DNA of 64,000 bases from Gautieria morchelliformis (lineage: Eukaryota > Basidiomycota > Agaricomycetes > Gomphales > Gomphaceae). The stretch is from NCBI GenBank assembly GCA_015179125.1, contig WHVA01000124.1:124001-188000 (forward strand), written 5' to 3'. Below the pieces are notes generated by a model. It was not told the origin of the DNA. It worked only from the letters and a program-made list of their open reading frames with translations, and made no database searches. Position 1 is the first letter of the stretch; the number at the start of each line of letters is the position of its first letter. Shown piece after piece: positions 43,889-55,697 of this stretch. The translations under genes and the position numbers were made by a program.

Positions 43889-44154
43889 GTAACTAGCCAG
43901 AGAGGTTTGACGAATTGGCGTTTTGCCCAAGTTTGGTCTTGTGGGCGATAGTAGATCTCAGACCGGTTCCTCAACAATACAGTCGCATAGCGGCTTTGAC
44001 CCGCAGTAAAGTAGGTATACAGATTTGTCATTTACTGATTTACGCCTCATACTATTGCAACACAAGCTTACTATTTATGGTTTATCAACCAGTTGCACGG
44101 ACCACAATAATCTGTATTATATTTCACCACTAGTCTCTGTGTCAGTGTTCCACC

Positions 44155-47100
44155 ATGGTCAAGCCAATCGACTTGGATGAGTTCTTCAAGGAACAGGAAG
44201 AGCGACTCAATGTCTCAGATTCAGATTGGGAGCAATATGAAGAAAGAGTGTACCAAGCTAAAAAGTGAGCTCCTGAGATCTTGAATCTAGTTGTAGGTTT
44301 GAACACCGGGTTGAAAGGAGAAAACGAACGATCAACGAGGAACCAAGAAGCCTTCCCCTCACAAATGAAGACAGTTATGCCGTTGAAAACGAGGACCGTG
44401 GAGGTGGTGGCGGCTTTATCTTACAAAACAGTATGCATGCTCGCAAGAAACATAAAGTGTCCAAATCTGAGGCGGCGTCGTCCTGTCTTTCTGACGTCAT
44501 CGTCCCTTCACCACGGATTGTAACACTGCCGAACATTGATCGACCAAGCTCTCCGCAACACGACATCGCAGCCACACCAAGCCCTATGACATCGTGTAAA
44601 CTCGATCCACCCGTCCTTGCTTGTGTCCCCCAAACATATACTACACCTTCGTCCAGCGATGTTACATCCCCTATTGTCGCTCCCTGGGAAGACTCAAGTA
44701 AAGACCTTCCGCAAGTAAATCAAGCCAGCGGCTCATCCAGTGTCATATCTGTTTGTAAATCGGAGCCAGCAACAGTACCGCCGTTCAAATCGCGGCTGAA
44801 AACTGAAGAGCAAGGAAGGGGCCGTAGTAAAGAGGCAGAAAAACAGCAAGCGGGTCCTAATCACTCAGGCATAAAGGCCACCTCATACGCAAAGCGGCAA
44901 GCTGATAAAGCCAAAAAGGCTCAAGAAGAACAAGAAAAACTCATGACACCTCTCCAATATGCTGCCATTCTGCAGGAGAAATGGCACACGCGAGTTTCAA
45001 AGACCTCTCCCGAAAAGCTATTTCTGAAAAACAAAGTCATTTATTTGGTATTTGAAGAGCAAAACAAATCAGCCAAAGACACCAGAATTAAACTTGACAT
45101 CGTAAGCAAGCACTGCCACGGCTCTTGATGAGTTGGGTAAGTTGACTCGAGCGTGAATGGACAGATTGCGCGGAGTGGTGGCCAAGTTGCTACACATTAT
45201 GATCCAGAAGTCGTCACTCATATCATTCCTGGCGGACGTACCATTACGTTGAAGAAAACTCTTCGGGCGCTTGGTATAAGGTCTCTCTCTGAAATTCCCT
45301 CAAACATACACACTGTAAAATGGGACTGGATTGTCAGCGGCCTTGGTGCAAGTGCAATCCTACAAACCCATCCTTTTCCGACGTTGATCTTACTTTTGTT
45401 TCAGACTGGAATACCAGACTCTGAGATCATGCATGAATCCTACAAACAGAGGATAGCGCACAAGTACCCAAAACGCGAAGAACGTATTGATATAAAGGGC
45501 AAAGGGAAAGCAGATAGCTTGTCCATTACCAATGAACATTCTATCATTGAGTTCGTTTCCCTAAATCATTATATATGTCCTATTGACCTTCAGATGTCCT
45601 GGCTAGAGATTTCACAATGGCGCATGACTCGCAGGATGATGGAGCGAATACCACCACTCTACATGTTTCAAGTCCTGATGCATCCGCTGAAGCTGCATCA
45701 ACTTCCCGTCTTCAAGATGAGCCGAAGGAAGATCCACTGTTGCCGTTTTATGCAAAGGCTCGACAGGAGGCCGAAAACGCAGTGCGTCAGACGTGATACA
45801 TATATAGATAGGACAATAAGCGGCGGCATATTAGGAATCCGATGGTGAATCACGTATTCACACCCAGACCCTCCCGGAGAATGCCACGATGTCCAGACTA
45901 AAGGTAACTCTGAGCAAAAAAAATGTCAATTTGACAAAACTCTGTTGTATACCAGGGTTTCCAATGTGACAAGAAGGGTATACATCTTCAAGGCATTTCA
46001 CCCAACTGGAATGTTATTGAGAAGGTGACCGCTTTGAATTTTATAGGGCATGATTTTGACCCTACATTGGAACAGCTGGCGGAATTGAGAGAGATGCATC
46101 GAGACAAAGGAACCGACGACGATAGGTGGCGCGTCATTGGGTACCAGAAAGGTCCATCGTCTCTAATAAAGGATATCCATCCTCACGACTGAATGGCATG
46201 TTCAGCGATTGGCAGTTTGAAGGCACATCCGAGACGAATCAGGTCTCGTGAAGAAGCGTTGAAGCTCAGTGGTGTCTCTGGGAAGACTGCCGACAAAGTT
46301 GGTCGATCCTAGCATCTACCTCGCCAGTAACTCTTATCAGGCTCTAGATTATGGAAGTCATTCGAACGGGCGAATTACAGCGCATCAAGTATACAAAGAC
46401 GGAAGAGCTAAAAGCGATGAGAATCTTCTGTGGTATCTATGGTGTTGGTAAGTCTCCGATGCTGTTTACACGGCTATTCGGCGACTGTTTTGAATATTCT
46501 AGGTCCCAACACTGCGAGAAAATGGTACCACCAAGGTCTGAAAAACCTTGATGATGTTCGGCGAGCGGTTCAGACTGGCACTCATAAGCTGAGTATGGCC
46601 CAGGAGGTAAGGCATAGTAGCATATGCTTCTCATTCAGGATCTTCTCAGCATATTTGTCTCTGTGATCTCTGGTTCATTTTAGATCGGACTGAAATTTTA
46701 TGAAGGCATGCCCACCATCATATTGAGGAACTAAGCTAATAAATAACAGACATAAATGATCGGATGCCTCGTATGGAGGCGGAGGAACTATTTTCAATTA
46801 TTAAACCCGTTGGTGAGTCAGATATTCACTGGGAGGTCTGTACAAACGGATCTGTGGCTAAATAATAATCTTGCCAGCACTTGGACTTGATGCCAAGTTG
46901 TCCCTCGACATCATGGGAAGTTTCCGCAGGTTCGCGTTATAACTTACAGCAGGTTGGCTGTGCTTACAGTATCATTGATCAGGGGCAAAGAAACCTGTGG
47001 AGATATCGACATTCTGCTCACGCGTGATACTGGCGACGGGCGCACGCACGCAGGTTTTTAATCATACCCTTACTTTTCGTCCTTCGCATCTAACAGCCTT

Positions 47101-47821
47101 GTTTGTTGACATGTGCGTTCCTAGGCATATTACCTCGTCTATGTAACCTCCTCCACAAGCGGGGCATTCTCACCGAGGATCTTGCCCTTCCTGATGATTG
47201 GGAAGGCCTAGAGGCCACATACCGTGGATTGTGTCAGAAGAACAGAGAATCTCGGCGCAGAAGAATCGGTGGGTCTGTTACTATATTTGACTGATATTCC
47301 GCATCGACAAGTGCTCCTAATATCAAAGACATCCTATGTGTTCCATACGAAAGTCGCGGTGCCGCCCGAATTTACTATACCGTGAGTCCTGTTGCTGGTC
47401 GATTATTCCTTAATTGACACAAGGGTCTGACTAGGGTGACGATATTGTGAGTCCATAAGTGAGGGGTTTGGCTTATAAGTCACTGTCAATCTTCAGTTCA
47501 ATCGGTCCATTCGCCTCAAAGCAAACAAGATGGATATGAGTCTTAATCAGAGAGGCCTATTTCAGGAAGTTGTCCGAGATCCTCATGACCGGACTAAAAA
47601 ACTTTGTGCAGGTTCTACCTCTAGATTGAATTGGTTGCTAGTGGACATATCTTCTGACATAAATGCTGTCATTTTAGGTTCTCTGCTTTGTTCAGACTCG
47701 GAGAAGAAGATCTTCGAAATACTAGGTTATCGTCTGGTCGTCCTCTCAAAAAGCTAGAAGCCTGACGTCAGTCTTAGGTGTCCCGTGGCAAGAACCTCAC
47801 GAGCGTGTCCGCGGAGGATAG
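44155..47821 (+). CDS. DNA polymerase lambda-type (family X, with BRCT)
   Basis: A gap-filling polymerase for base excision repair and end joining. Exon 1 is 44155-44264 (MVKPIDLDEFFKEQEERLN), exon 2 starts at 44297. A BRCT domain spans about 45015-45357 (KNKVIYLVFEEQNKSAKD, GGQVATHYDPEVVTHII, then VKWDWIVSGLG). A Ser/Pro/Lys-rich linker separates it from the catalytic part: 8-kDa domain (GISPNWNVIEKVTALNFIG, then EEALKLSGVSGKTADKV), the helix-hairpin-helix GIYGVGPNTARKWY, and the palm GSFRRGKETCGDIDILLT with the first two catalytic Asp. The third Asp is split by an intron (RRI-D-ILCVPYESRGAARIYY), followed by FNRSIRLKAN. The end at 47821 (VPWQEPHERVRGG) fits the family. It has many short introns. 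Confidence 0.93.
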
Positions 47822-47936
47822 GTCGTATGTTCCCTTGATGAACGATCCCATTCAGAGAAATACGCCTGGCTGCGTGCCGTAAATCTTTTAGGTGTGGGAT
47901 GATTTGTGTTGTTGCGGTGACTAGCGCCTCAAGAGC

Positions 47937-48266
47937 TTACCTGCTGCCAGTTGTATACTTCTGACGGGCAGTTGCTTCGCCATCTGTCAACGCAGCTATT
48001 GAATGTCTCAATGCTTGGGGTGACCTGGCATTATAGAAATTGAATTGTTGCCGTATTAGGTGTGAATCTGGGATGTTGCTTACGGCCAGCTTGATGCCCG
48101 GCAAGCCTTTATGCCGCGTGACATCCTCTCTGGCGCTATGTAAGAACTTAATGAAATGTAAGGATATCAAACACAAAGGGGAATGATGAGTATATTATCT
48201 ACTCACAGGTTAGTAGCCAACCTGTCCTGGATGTTTTGACTGGCATATTGACTACCCCCAAGTGCT
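47937..48266 (-). pseudogene. 3' remnant of an unknown host gene
   Basis: Two exons splice in frame: 48266-48207 (ALGGSQYASQNIQDRLATNL) and 48135 downwards (AREDVTRHKGLPGIKLAVSN, then DSHLIRQQFNFYNARSPQAL), with a consensus GTGAGT donor and a TTACATAG acceptor. Downstream a further intron near 47950-47890 may lead to a last exon overlapping the polymerase gene's 3' end. Upstream exons are missing: retroelement sequence begins near 48330. I do not recognise the protein. Confidence 0.6.
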
Positions 48267-48340
48267 CTGAGAAATGAGAAGATAACATAGATATGAAAGA
48301 AGGCTGAGAGGGTGAGTGATCACTGTCAAGATCCCCAAAC

Positions 48341-48486
48341 ATGATCATGATCAAGAACCGGCATCCAATCCCACTCATCTTGAAGCTCATCAACCAGCTC
48401 CAAGGCAAGAGGTACTTTACAAACTTGGGTGTCCAATGGGGCTTCAATAACATCTGGATTCAGGAAGGGGACAAGTGGGGAAAAGT
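48341..48486 (+). pseudogene. Reverse transcriptase fragment (gypsy)
   Basis: Reads MIMIKNRHPIPLILKLINQL then KRYFTNLGVQWGFNNIWIQE, the RT segment of Ty3 elements around the first palm motif, with Asn-Leu-Gly in place of the usual Lys-Leu-Asp. It is a short isolated piece. Confidence 0.85.
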
Positions 48487-48546
48487 TAGTAATTATAGGA
48501 CAATAATAAATTATTATCAGACTTGATATATATCACCCAACATAGA

Positions 48547-49518
48547 TGTCAAGATTGGATTTAGGCGTCAATATCATGTATTAGTGAACACAGCGAATGC
48601 CTGAATGGCTTGTGCAATAAGATATGTAGTTCAGCGAATAATGTAAAGCCAATAAAGGTTATGAAGTAAGGGGCTACTCGAACGGAGCTTGCCCTGTCTA
48701 CAGTCAAAGTGAAATAGCCCATGATACTGGACGATATAACATGCAAGGTCTCATGGAAAGGTCGTCTAGTAGTAACAATCCTTCCGCCGGCGAAGGCACT
48801 CCTTTGGAGCCCTTTGCCAACAGTGCCGACAAAGGTCCGATGACAAAGGGGGTGAAGGTGACGTATGGAAACTCACCAGGGGTGCTCAAGCCCTGCCCTG
48901 GTTAAAAGGTAGTAGCCTAGACAAGAGGGCTTAAGATGATGGTCATGGTGTAGTCAAGTTTTGCACAAGATAGACATATCATAATTGAACTGCAGAATAT
49001 ACATGTGAATGTAAGCTACTTATACCGAATGCTCGTATGATAACAGCGAATAGGGAAGAGGCCGTCGTGAGTCGGGGTTGGATAGGGGTGCGCAGTTAGG
49101 ATACAAATAGATGAAACACATATACAATAGAACTAAGGAGAAGTGCGAACATGAAACGACGGGGGGGAAAGAGGCCAAAGGTACCTATATAAGGAAACAC
49201 GCCTTGAGACCTGCATACATGTTACCCTGCACGGACTCTTGGTGTAACGGGTCGATCCTGCACGATCTATGGGTAGGACATCCTGCAAATGCATGCCGGC
49301 AATAGGAACACCCATGGGTTGGATCGGGAAGCTGATGAAGCCAGTGGTGAACCATCATACCAGGTAGAGGATGCCGATTGTGTTGATGGCATGACTACTG
49401 GCGAATGATACAAGTAGTGAATGGTCATTTGGTGAAGGGCGAACGGAGTGAACATAGAGATGGGGGGATGAAAGGGAAAATGGAGACAACTTGATACAAG
49501 AATAAACGGGTCATGACA
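48547..49518 (+). mobile_element. Solo LTR, ~1 kb family (complete, 972 bp)
   Basis: TGTCAAGATTGG...GGGTCATGACA with the perfect 5 bp target duplication ATAGA (48542-48546 and 49519-49523). It is colinear with the split LTR at 1789-2713/12269-12381. This copy defines the family's full length. Confidence 0.95.
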
Positions 49519-49712
49519 ATAGACTCTCCATTTTAAACAACAATACTGTAGCTGAATCAGCTCTAAGACTTCAGACTAGCTTTTTCTTTTTTTTTATCTG
49601 ATTTTTTGTCTTTTAGGTATCGCTGTATATAAGATGGTATATACAGTGGTACAGTCATATTTGCAGTTTGTTCTGTATATCCTGGTCTCTGCATGTGTTC
49701 CTTGGACAAAGC

Positions 49713-51600
49713 CTAGGGTGTACCTATGCCTGCATAGGTGGGGGCTTGTATCAGTGTGTTGGGATGCTCCTCACCAAGGACCCTCTTCCTTTGCTCCATG
49801 ACTTGAACCTCCAGCTCTTCAGTGTCCTTCCACCAGCCCAGCCTCCCATAGGTTTCAGCAAGGTGGCCCATGGCAGTCAGTGTGTCTGGATGCCCCTCAC
49901 CAAGGACCCTCTTCCTTGCCTCCATGATTTGAACCTCCAGCTCTTCAGCATCCTTCCACTGTCCCAGACTCCAATAGGTTACAGCAAGGTTGGCCATGGC
50001 AGTCAGTGTGTCGGGATGCTCATCACCAAGGACCCTCTTCCTTGCTTCCATGACTTGAATTTCCAGCTCTTCAGCATCCTTCCATTGGCCTAGTCTTTGA
50101 TAGAGTGCAGCAAGGTTGCCCATGGCGATCAGTGTGTCAGGATGCTCCTCACCAAGGACCCTCCTCCTTGCCTCCATGACTTGAACCTCCAGCTCTTCAG
50201 CATCCTTCCACCAGCCCAGACTGCGATAGGTTTCAGCAAGGTTGGCCATAGCAGTCAGTGTGTCGGGATGCTCCTCACCAAGGACCCTCTTCCTTGCCTC
50301 CATGACTTGAACCTCTGGCTCTTCAGCATCCTTCCACTGTCCCATCCTTCGATAAGTTGCAGCAAGGTTGCCCATGGCGATCAGTGTGTCAGGATGCTCC
50401 TCACCAAGCACCCTCTTCCTCACCTCTATGACTTGAACCTCCAGCTCTTCAGCATCCTTCCACTGGCCCAGACTCCAATAGGTTACAGCAAGGCTGCCCA
50501 TGGCAGTCAGTGTGTTGGGATGCTCCCCACCAAGGACCCTCTTGGTTGCCTCCATGACTTGAACCTCCAGCTCTTCAGCATCCTTCCACCGGCCCAGACT
50601 CTGATAGGTTTTAGCAAGGCTGCCCATAGCAGTCAGTGTGTTGGGATGCTCCTCACCAAGGTCCCTCTTCCTTGCCCCCATTACTTGAACCTGCAGCCCT
50701 TCAGCATCCTGCCACCGGCCCAACCTCCGATAGGTTGCAGCAAGGCTGCCCATGGCAGTCAGTGTGTCGGGATGCTCCTCACCAAGGACCCTCTTCCTTG
50801 CCTCCATGACTTGAACCTGCAGCTCTTCAGCATCCTTCCACTGGCCCAGCCTTCGATAGGTTGCAGCAAGGTTGGCCATGGCAATCAGTGTGTCAGGATG
50901 CTCCTCACCAAGGACCCTCTTGCTTGCCTCCATAACTTGAACCTCCAGCTCTTCAGCATACTTCCACTGGCCCAGCCTTCGATAGGTTGCAGCAAGGTTG
51001 GCCATGGCAATCAGTGTGTCAGGATGCTCCTCACCAAGGACCTTCTTGCTTGCCTCCATGACCTTAACATGGAGCTCTTCAGCATCCTTCCACTGTCCCA
51101 GACTCCGATAGATTGCAGCAAGGTTCCCCATGGTGAGCAGTGTGCCAGGATGCTCCTCACCAAGGACCCTCTTCCTTGCCTCCATGACTTGAACCTGCAG
51201 CTCTTCAGCATCCTTCCACTGCCCCAGCCTCCGATAGGTTGCAGCAAGGTTGGCTATGGCAGTCAGTGTGTCCGGATGCTCCTCACCAAGGACCCTCTGC
51301 CTTGCCTCCATGACTTGGACCTGCAGCTCTTCAGCATCCTTACTTTGGCCCAGCATTCGATAGGTTTCAGCAAGGTTGGCCATGGCAGTCAATGTGGCAG
51401 GATGCTCCTCACCAAGGACCCTCTTGGTTGCCTCCATGACTTGAACCTCCAGCTCTTCAGCATCCTTCCACCGGCCCAGACTCCGATAGGTTGCAGCAAG
51501 GCTGCCAATGGCAGTCAGTGTATCAGGATGCTCCTCTCCAAGGTCCCTCTTCCTTGCCTCCATGACCTTAACATGCAGCTTCTCAGCATCCATCCATCGC
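49713..51600 (-). repeat. Array of ~15 near-identical 126 bp coding units
   Basis: TPR-encoding units of 42 codons, nearly identical at DNA level, each with a GEEHPDTLTAMANLAATYR-type core. The high identity makes the array prone to unequal exchange. Confidence 0.9.
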
Positions 51601-54403
51601 CCTCCTTCATAAAACACTTGTGCAAATTTACCTGCCATGTTTAGATTTACACTTTTTATATGTGGCTCATTAATATGAGAAGAGCTCTCCTAAAGGCATA
51701 GTCCTCTGTACTATTTTCAAGTGGGATAGAAAGTGCGAGTATCTGCATCATGCACCCTTGGTTATACTCCTGCTCTGCCACCGCTAGCCTTTCTCTGGCC
51801 CAAGCATGCACTAGTGGATGAAGGAAGAATGTGTTGTCTCCCTCATCAGTGCTAATCAGTGAGTAAGAAGTTAATTCATTAATGGCCTCCTGAAATTGGA
51901 AGTCACTCCAGCTACCATCTGCAGTTTGAAAGTTATGCAGAAACTGTTTTGCATCATCAAATGCCCCATCTGGACATATGAGAGCTGCCTTCTGGAATAT
52001 GCTCTTGGAAATACCCCTATAATGCAGAAATGCACACAGGTGTAGCAGGCTTGTTGCTTTGAGACTTAGCCTTTTAAAGCTGATTTCCCACGTCGCATAT
52101 ACTGCCCACTGATAATTATCTATCATCTGTACAGAGTGCTTGCTCATTAGCTGAACCCGATCCTTCTGGAGAATATTCAGGTATTCATTCAAGCTGCACC
52201 CATTTGAGATATAGGCACCTGCTTGTACAATGGCAAGGGCAAGGTACCCAAGTTCTTTGGAAATCAAAGCTGTCAAGCCATGGTCCTTTGTAGAGCCTTT
52301 GGCTGTAGAGAAGATGAGGAGCAAATGAATTGCTTCATCAGGATTCATGCCTGACACATGACAGTTGGAGCTGGGTGCATGCACACGACATGCCACATTG
52401 CGGGTTGTCACAATGATGTTTCCATGCTTGCCTGCTGGGAAGTACTTTCACAGATTTATATCTCGGTCATCAGCATTGTCCAGGAAGAGCAGCCACCCTT
52501 GGTGTTGTCCAGAAAGCCAGAGAAGAGCATCCTCAGCAGTCTCACCAATACTCCCTTCCCGAGCAATGTCCTCTAGGCCAGACTCTATAGTGGACACACT
52601 ACTTGCATCCACATAATAGACCTTCCAAAAGCTAAATATAAAACAGATTAGTCGAAACATAACAGACCTGGGTAAACTACACCACCGTTGATAAAACCTA
52701 TCAATGAATGACAATGCAATCTGTGTTTTTCCCACCCCACCAAGCCCATGCAAGACAAAGATGCACTGTTCCTCCTTAACTGTGGATGTCTGATCTGGGA
52801 AGAAATATGCCTGAAGTTGCAGAAGGATATCGACTCTCCCAGTAAATCTGGTTGTTGGTGGAGGACAAGCCTTATGGCGAGCTCTCTGTTTACCTGATAG
52901 TCGACTGATGGTGCCTGCACCTATACTATCTACCATAAAAAATAAGTCATTAGCTATGAGCCATTGCAAATTGTACGCACTGAGGTGTGCCGCAGGTATC
53001 ACTTCCTGGCGCTCCCTCAGAGCAATGACAGCAGCCATTACCATCTCATCTACCTGTCCCTGGCAAAGATGCTGTAATGTGTGTGTTGTCACCTCGGGTA
53101 ACCTTTCCCACTGTGCCAATGTTACACTTTGCATTCCTTGCTCCACATTGAACCTGAAATAGACGTTTGGTGCAGATCTGAAGCGCTGCTCAGTTTCCTC
53201 CGCTGTTGCCTCACACTCGGTAGTGATCTTCTTCAATACCTCAGCTACACTTAATGGTATAACGTTATTAAACAGACTAGGTGCCGGCAGGCTGGCAGTG
53301 GTGACATGTCCGGTGCCAATGCTGACGACGCAAGCAATATGTTGATGCGGAAAGATGTGTTCTGCTTCTTTGAGGATTTGCTTGATCGGATTGTTGCAAC
53401 CCAGGCCGGCATCAACAAAGGGTTCACGCATAGGTGGTATGCCGATGAAAATCCGTTTGAAAAAAGTAGGACGGCAGACGTAGCACGGGCGGCCTCCCAT
53501 ATAGCGCAGTCGAATGATTCGTATTTGCCTACGCTGTACGTACGAAAGAGGCGGGGTGTGCTCATGTTATTTGCGGGCATCGCGCATACGAAACTGGGCT
53601 ACGGTAAGCTATGTCAAGAACGAGTGGTAACGTGAACATACGTTTTGCACACTTCTCTGCTGGGTCTTGGATCAAACATGCGTTCGTTAGGGTCACCAGT
53701 CGATTCCTGGATGATTTCCTTGATAGCGTTCTCCAAATTGCTAGCCTTGAACATTCCGTCCTTCCAAAATGGTTTCTTCTCCGAGAAGACTTGTGAGGCG
53801 AATGTGCCATAGGCTTCGATCGCTTTATCAACGGGCAGGCGAAGCCGGCCCAGCATGAGTGCTATGAGCCTGAATGGAATGTATTAGCGAGCGACGGCGA
53901 TCGAGCAGAAAGTAACTTACCCGCCTGTACTCGTACCGCAGATTAAGTCGAAATATTCACAAGGAAGGGGGACGGTGGGTCGCCCTTCGTCGCGCTGGAT
54001 TCTTTGCATGATTTCTCGTAGTATGATGAGTTCGGACAAGCCACGGATGCCGCCGCCATCTGCTGAGGATGTCAGAGGGTGTCATATAACAAGCATGAGA
54101 ACATTACCGAGTGAAAGCAACCTGAGCCCGGCACCTCGATGCTCTTCGGTTTGCGTCGTAGGGATAGATTCGATTCCCGGTCTTGCTGCAGTAGGACCAG
54201 AAGTAAATAGCGATACGAGCTATTCATGAAGATTCGTCAGATAGTCAGTCCCCTTGATTGTCTAGCGTCCTGGAATAAACTTTGCTTACCTCTGAGGATA
54301 CCAAAGACGGTTTTGCGATCGGCGGCGGTGTTTCGTCACGCCTGGATGAAGGGGAAGCTTTGGAGATCTGCTTGTTATGGTCCATGGAGGAGTTAGAGGT
54401 CAT
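49713..54403 (-). pseudogene. Patatin/NB-ARC/TPR NLR-type receptor with apparent lesions
   Basis: The start ATG at 54403 reads MTSNSSMDHNKQISKASPSS. The patatin-like phospholipase domain has DGGGIRGLSELIILREIMQR (about 54070), the nucleophile box GTSTGG and the dyad Asp in EPFVDAGLGCNNP. NB-ARC has Walker A GLGGVGKTQIALSF (about 52730) and Walker B GWLLFLDNADD, then NIIVTTRNVACRV and a winged-helix region ending ALLILMSHI. From 51638 to 49713 run about fifteen 42-residue tetratricopeptide units of the kinesin-light-chain type (GQWKDAEELEVQVMEARKRV). Fungal NLRs of this layout are thought to sense non-self and trigger cell death. A frame change near 53490 (in ARATSAV/PTFFKR) and a TGA at 52448-52450 after DDRDINL break the reading frame, so this allele looks inactive unless unrecognised introns remove them. 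Confidence 0.9.
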
Positions 54404-55150
54404 AGTAGTATGGGACGAAGAAGGAGGCAGTACAAGGTGCGGTGAGAACGTGGGAATAAGAAGACACGACCTGCAAGCCTACCCAAACTTGTAGGCGGTT
54501 TAGTGTGTATATATATGACGTTCATGTCTAGGTAGTGTAAGTAACTGAAGAGAAGGGATTGCAAACGTTGAATTTGAGCTCTCCAAATATTCTGAGCTTC
54601 ACGCACGGGCAGGCAGCCTCTACAGAACGATTCTCCGAACGTGGTGCTTGAGTTACGGACCCGGTATCGCCCCTATTGTTGAAGTGCGAGCGACGTCATG
54701 TTGGCTCATTGTGTCAGGCTGAGACACTGAGGAATAGTTTAATTAGTACTGGATGTGCATTAATTGCCCGTGCGGTTGTAACCCGCCGTTGTGCATCGTC
54801 GTTTTGCTTGAAAGTGCATCGCTGCTTTTCTAACACCTATCGATGAAATGGTTGAGACGTGCCGGCCATGGGAACTCACTTGTTTTATGGATGTTGTTGT
54901 ACGGTTACTCTAGTAGACGTTTCATTGTTCAAGCCAGAACTAAACATAACAGAACAATCTAGTGCATACTGTGCATAGCACGGATGTATGGAAGGCCCAG
55001 CTATTTTAAGTGCTGCCTGAAGGAGAAGGAGGGTCTTTCAGCGTGAACGATCGGGACCGACCTTATGTAAGTATCTGAGCCTCTGTGACAGCTTGTTACA
55101 AGACTCCTACCCAAACCAAGATTGTTTTCCAGCGATCGCGAGTGCGGAAG
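54404..55150. other. Divergent intergenic region
   Basis: Lies between the NLR start and the complex II assembly factor start. No gene is recognisable; promoters of both genes should be here. Confidence 0.5.
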
Positions 55151-55534
55151 ATGTCCTCTCTGGCACGCATATTCCTCACCCCACTGCCTCCTCGGGTCAC
55201 TCTCTGCTATCATCGTCACCGCCTTTTAGCCCGCCTTACCTCAAATTCGCCGCCTTACGCACGGCCAGGCCCACCACCCCTCCCCTCGGCACAGCAAAGA
55301 GAGTGGGAGGAGCTCATTCGTCGCAGTCAGGCCCCGCCTGCGTCCGTTTCTCCAACCGACGACGAAGAGGCGGCTCAACTGCAGCTGCACCCTGATGCGC
55401 GCCGTCCGATTCAGCCTGATTTTGAGGGCGACACCAATCTCGCCACGGGGGAGATTGGGGGGCCGAAGAAGGAGCCGCTGCGATGGGGCGCGACGGGGGA
55501 ATGGACCTATGGAGGTCGAGCGACGGATTTTTAG
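55151..55534 (+). CDS. Succinate dehydrogenase assembly factor 4 (SDHAF4/Sdh8-type)
   Basis: A single exon of 127 codons from the ATG at 55151 (MSSLARIFLTPLPPRVTLCY), with a basic, hydroxylated mitochondrial presequence. The conserved C-terminal block is DFEGDTNLATGEIGGPKKEP followed by LRWGATGEWTYGGRATDF, the signature of the DUF1674/SDHAF4 family, and it sits at the extreme C-terminus as usual. SDHAF4 binds flavinylated Sdh1 in the mitochondrial matrix and helps to join it to Sdh2 during complex II assembly. An in-frame upstream ATG at 55085 would give a longer N-terminus, but the 55151 start gives the better presequence. It converges with the carboxypeptidase gene. Confidence 0.93.
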   Translation: MSSLARIFLTPLPPRVTLCYHRHRLLARLTSNSPPYARPGPPPLPSAQQREWEELIRRSQAPPASVSPTDDEEAAQLQLHPDARRPIQPDFEGDTNLATGEIGGPKKEPLRWGATGEWTYGGRATDF

Positions 55535-55697
55535 TGGTGCGAGTACATAATGGTTCATCTACACGGCCGCTTCATTATTCTCTCAGAGACTGGCCTGTCT
55601 TATGTCACGCAGCCCGTTCATACTTATGGACGTTGAGCCGAGCCAAGCAAACAAATACAGCCGTGTTCTGAATAATTTAATACACCGTGCTGAGGTA

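Noticed and set aside
50097..51644. 515-codon plus-strand open frame opposite the TPR array
   Set aside because: It is the antisense shadow of the repetitive TPR coding sequence; its repeats follow the 126 bp unit and it has no independent motif.
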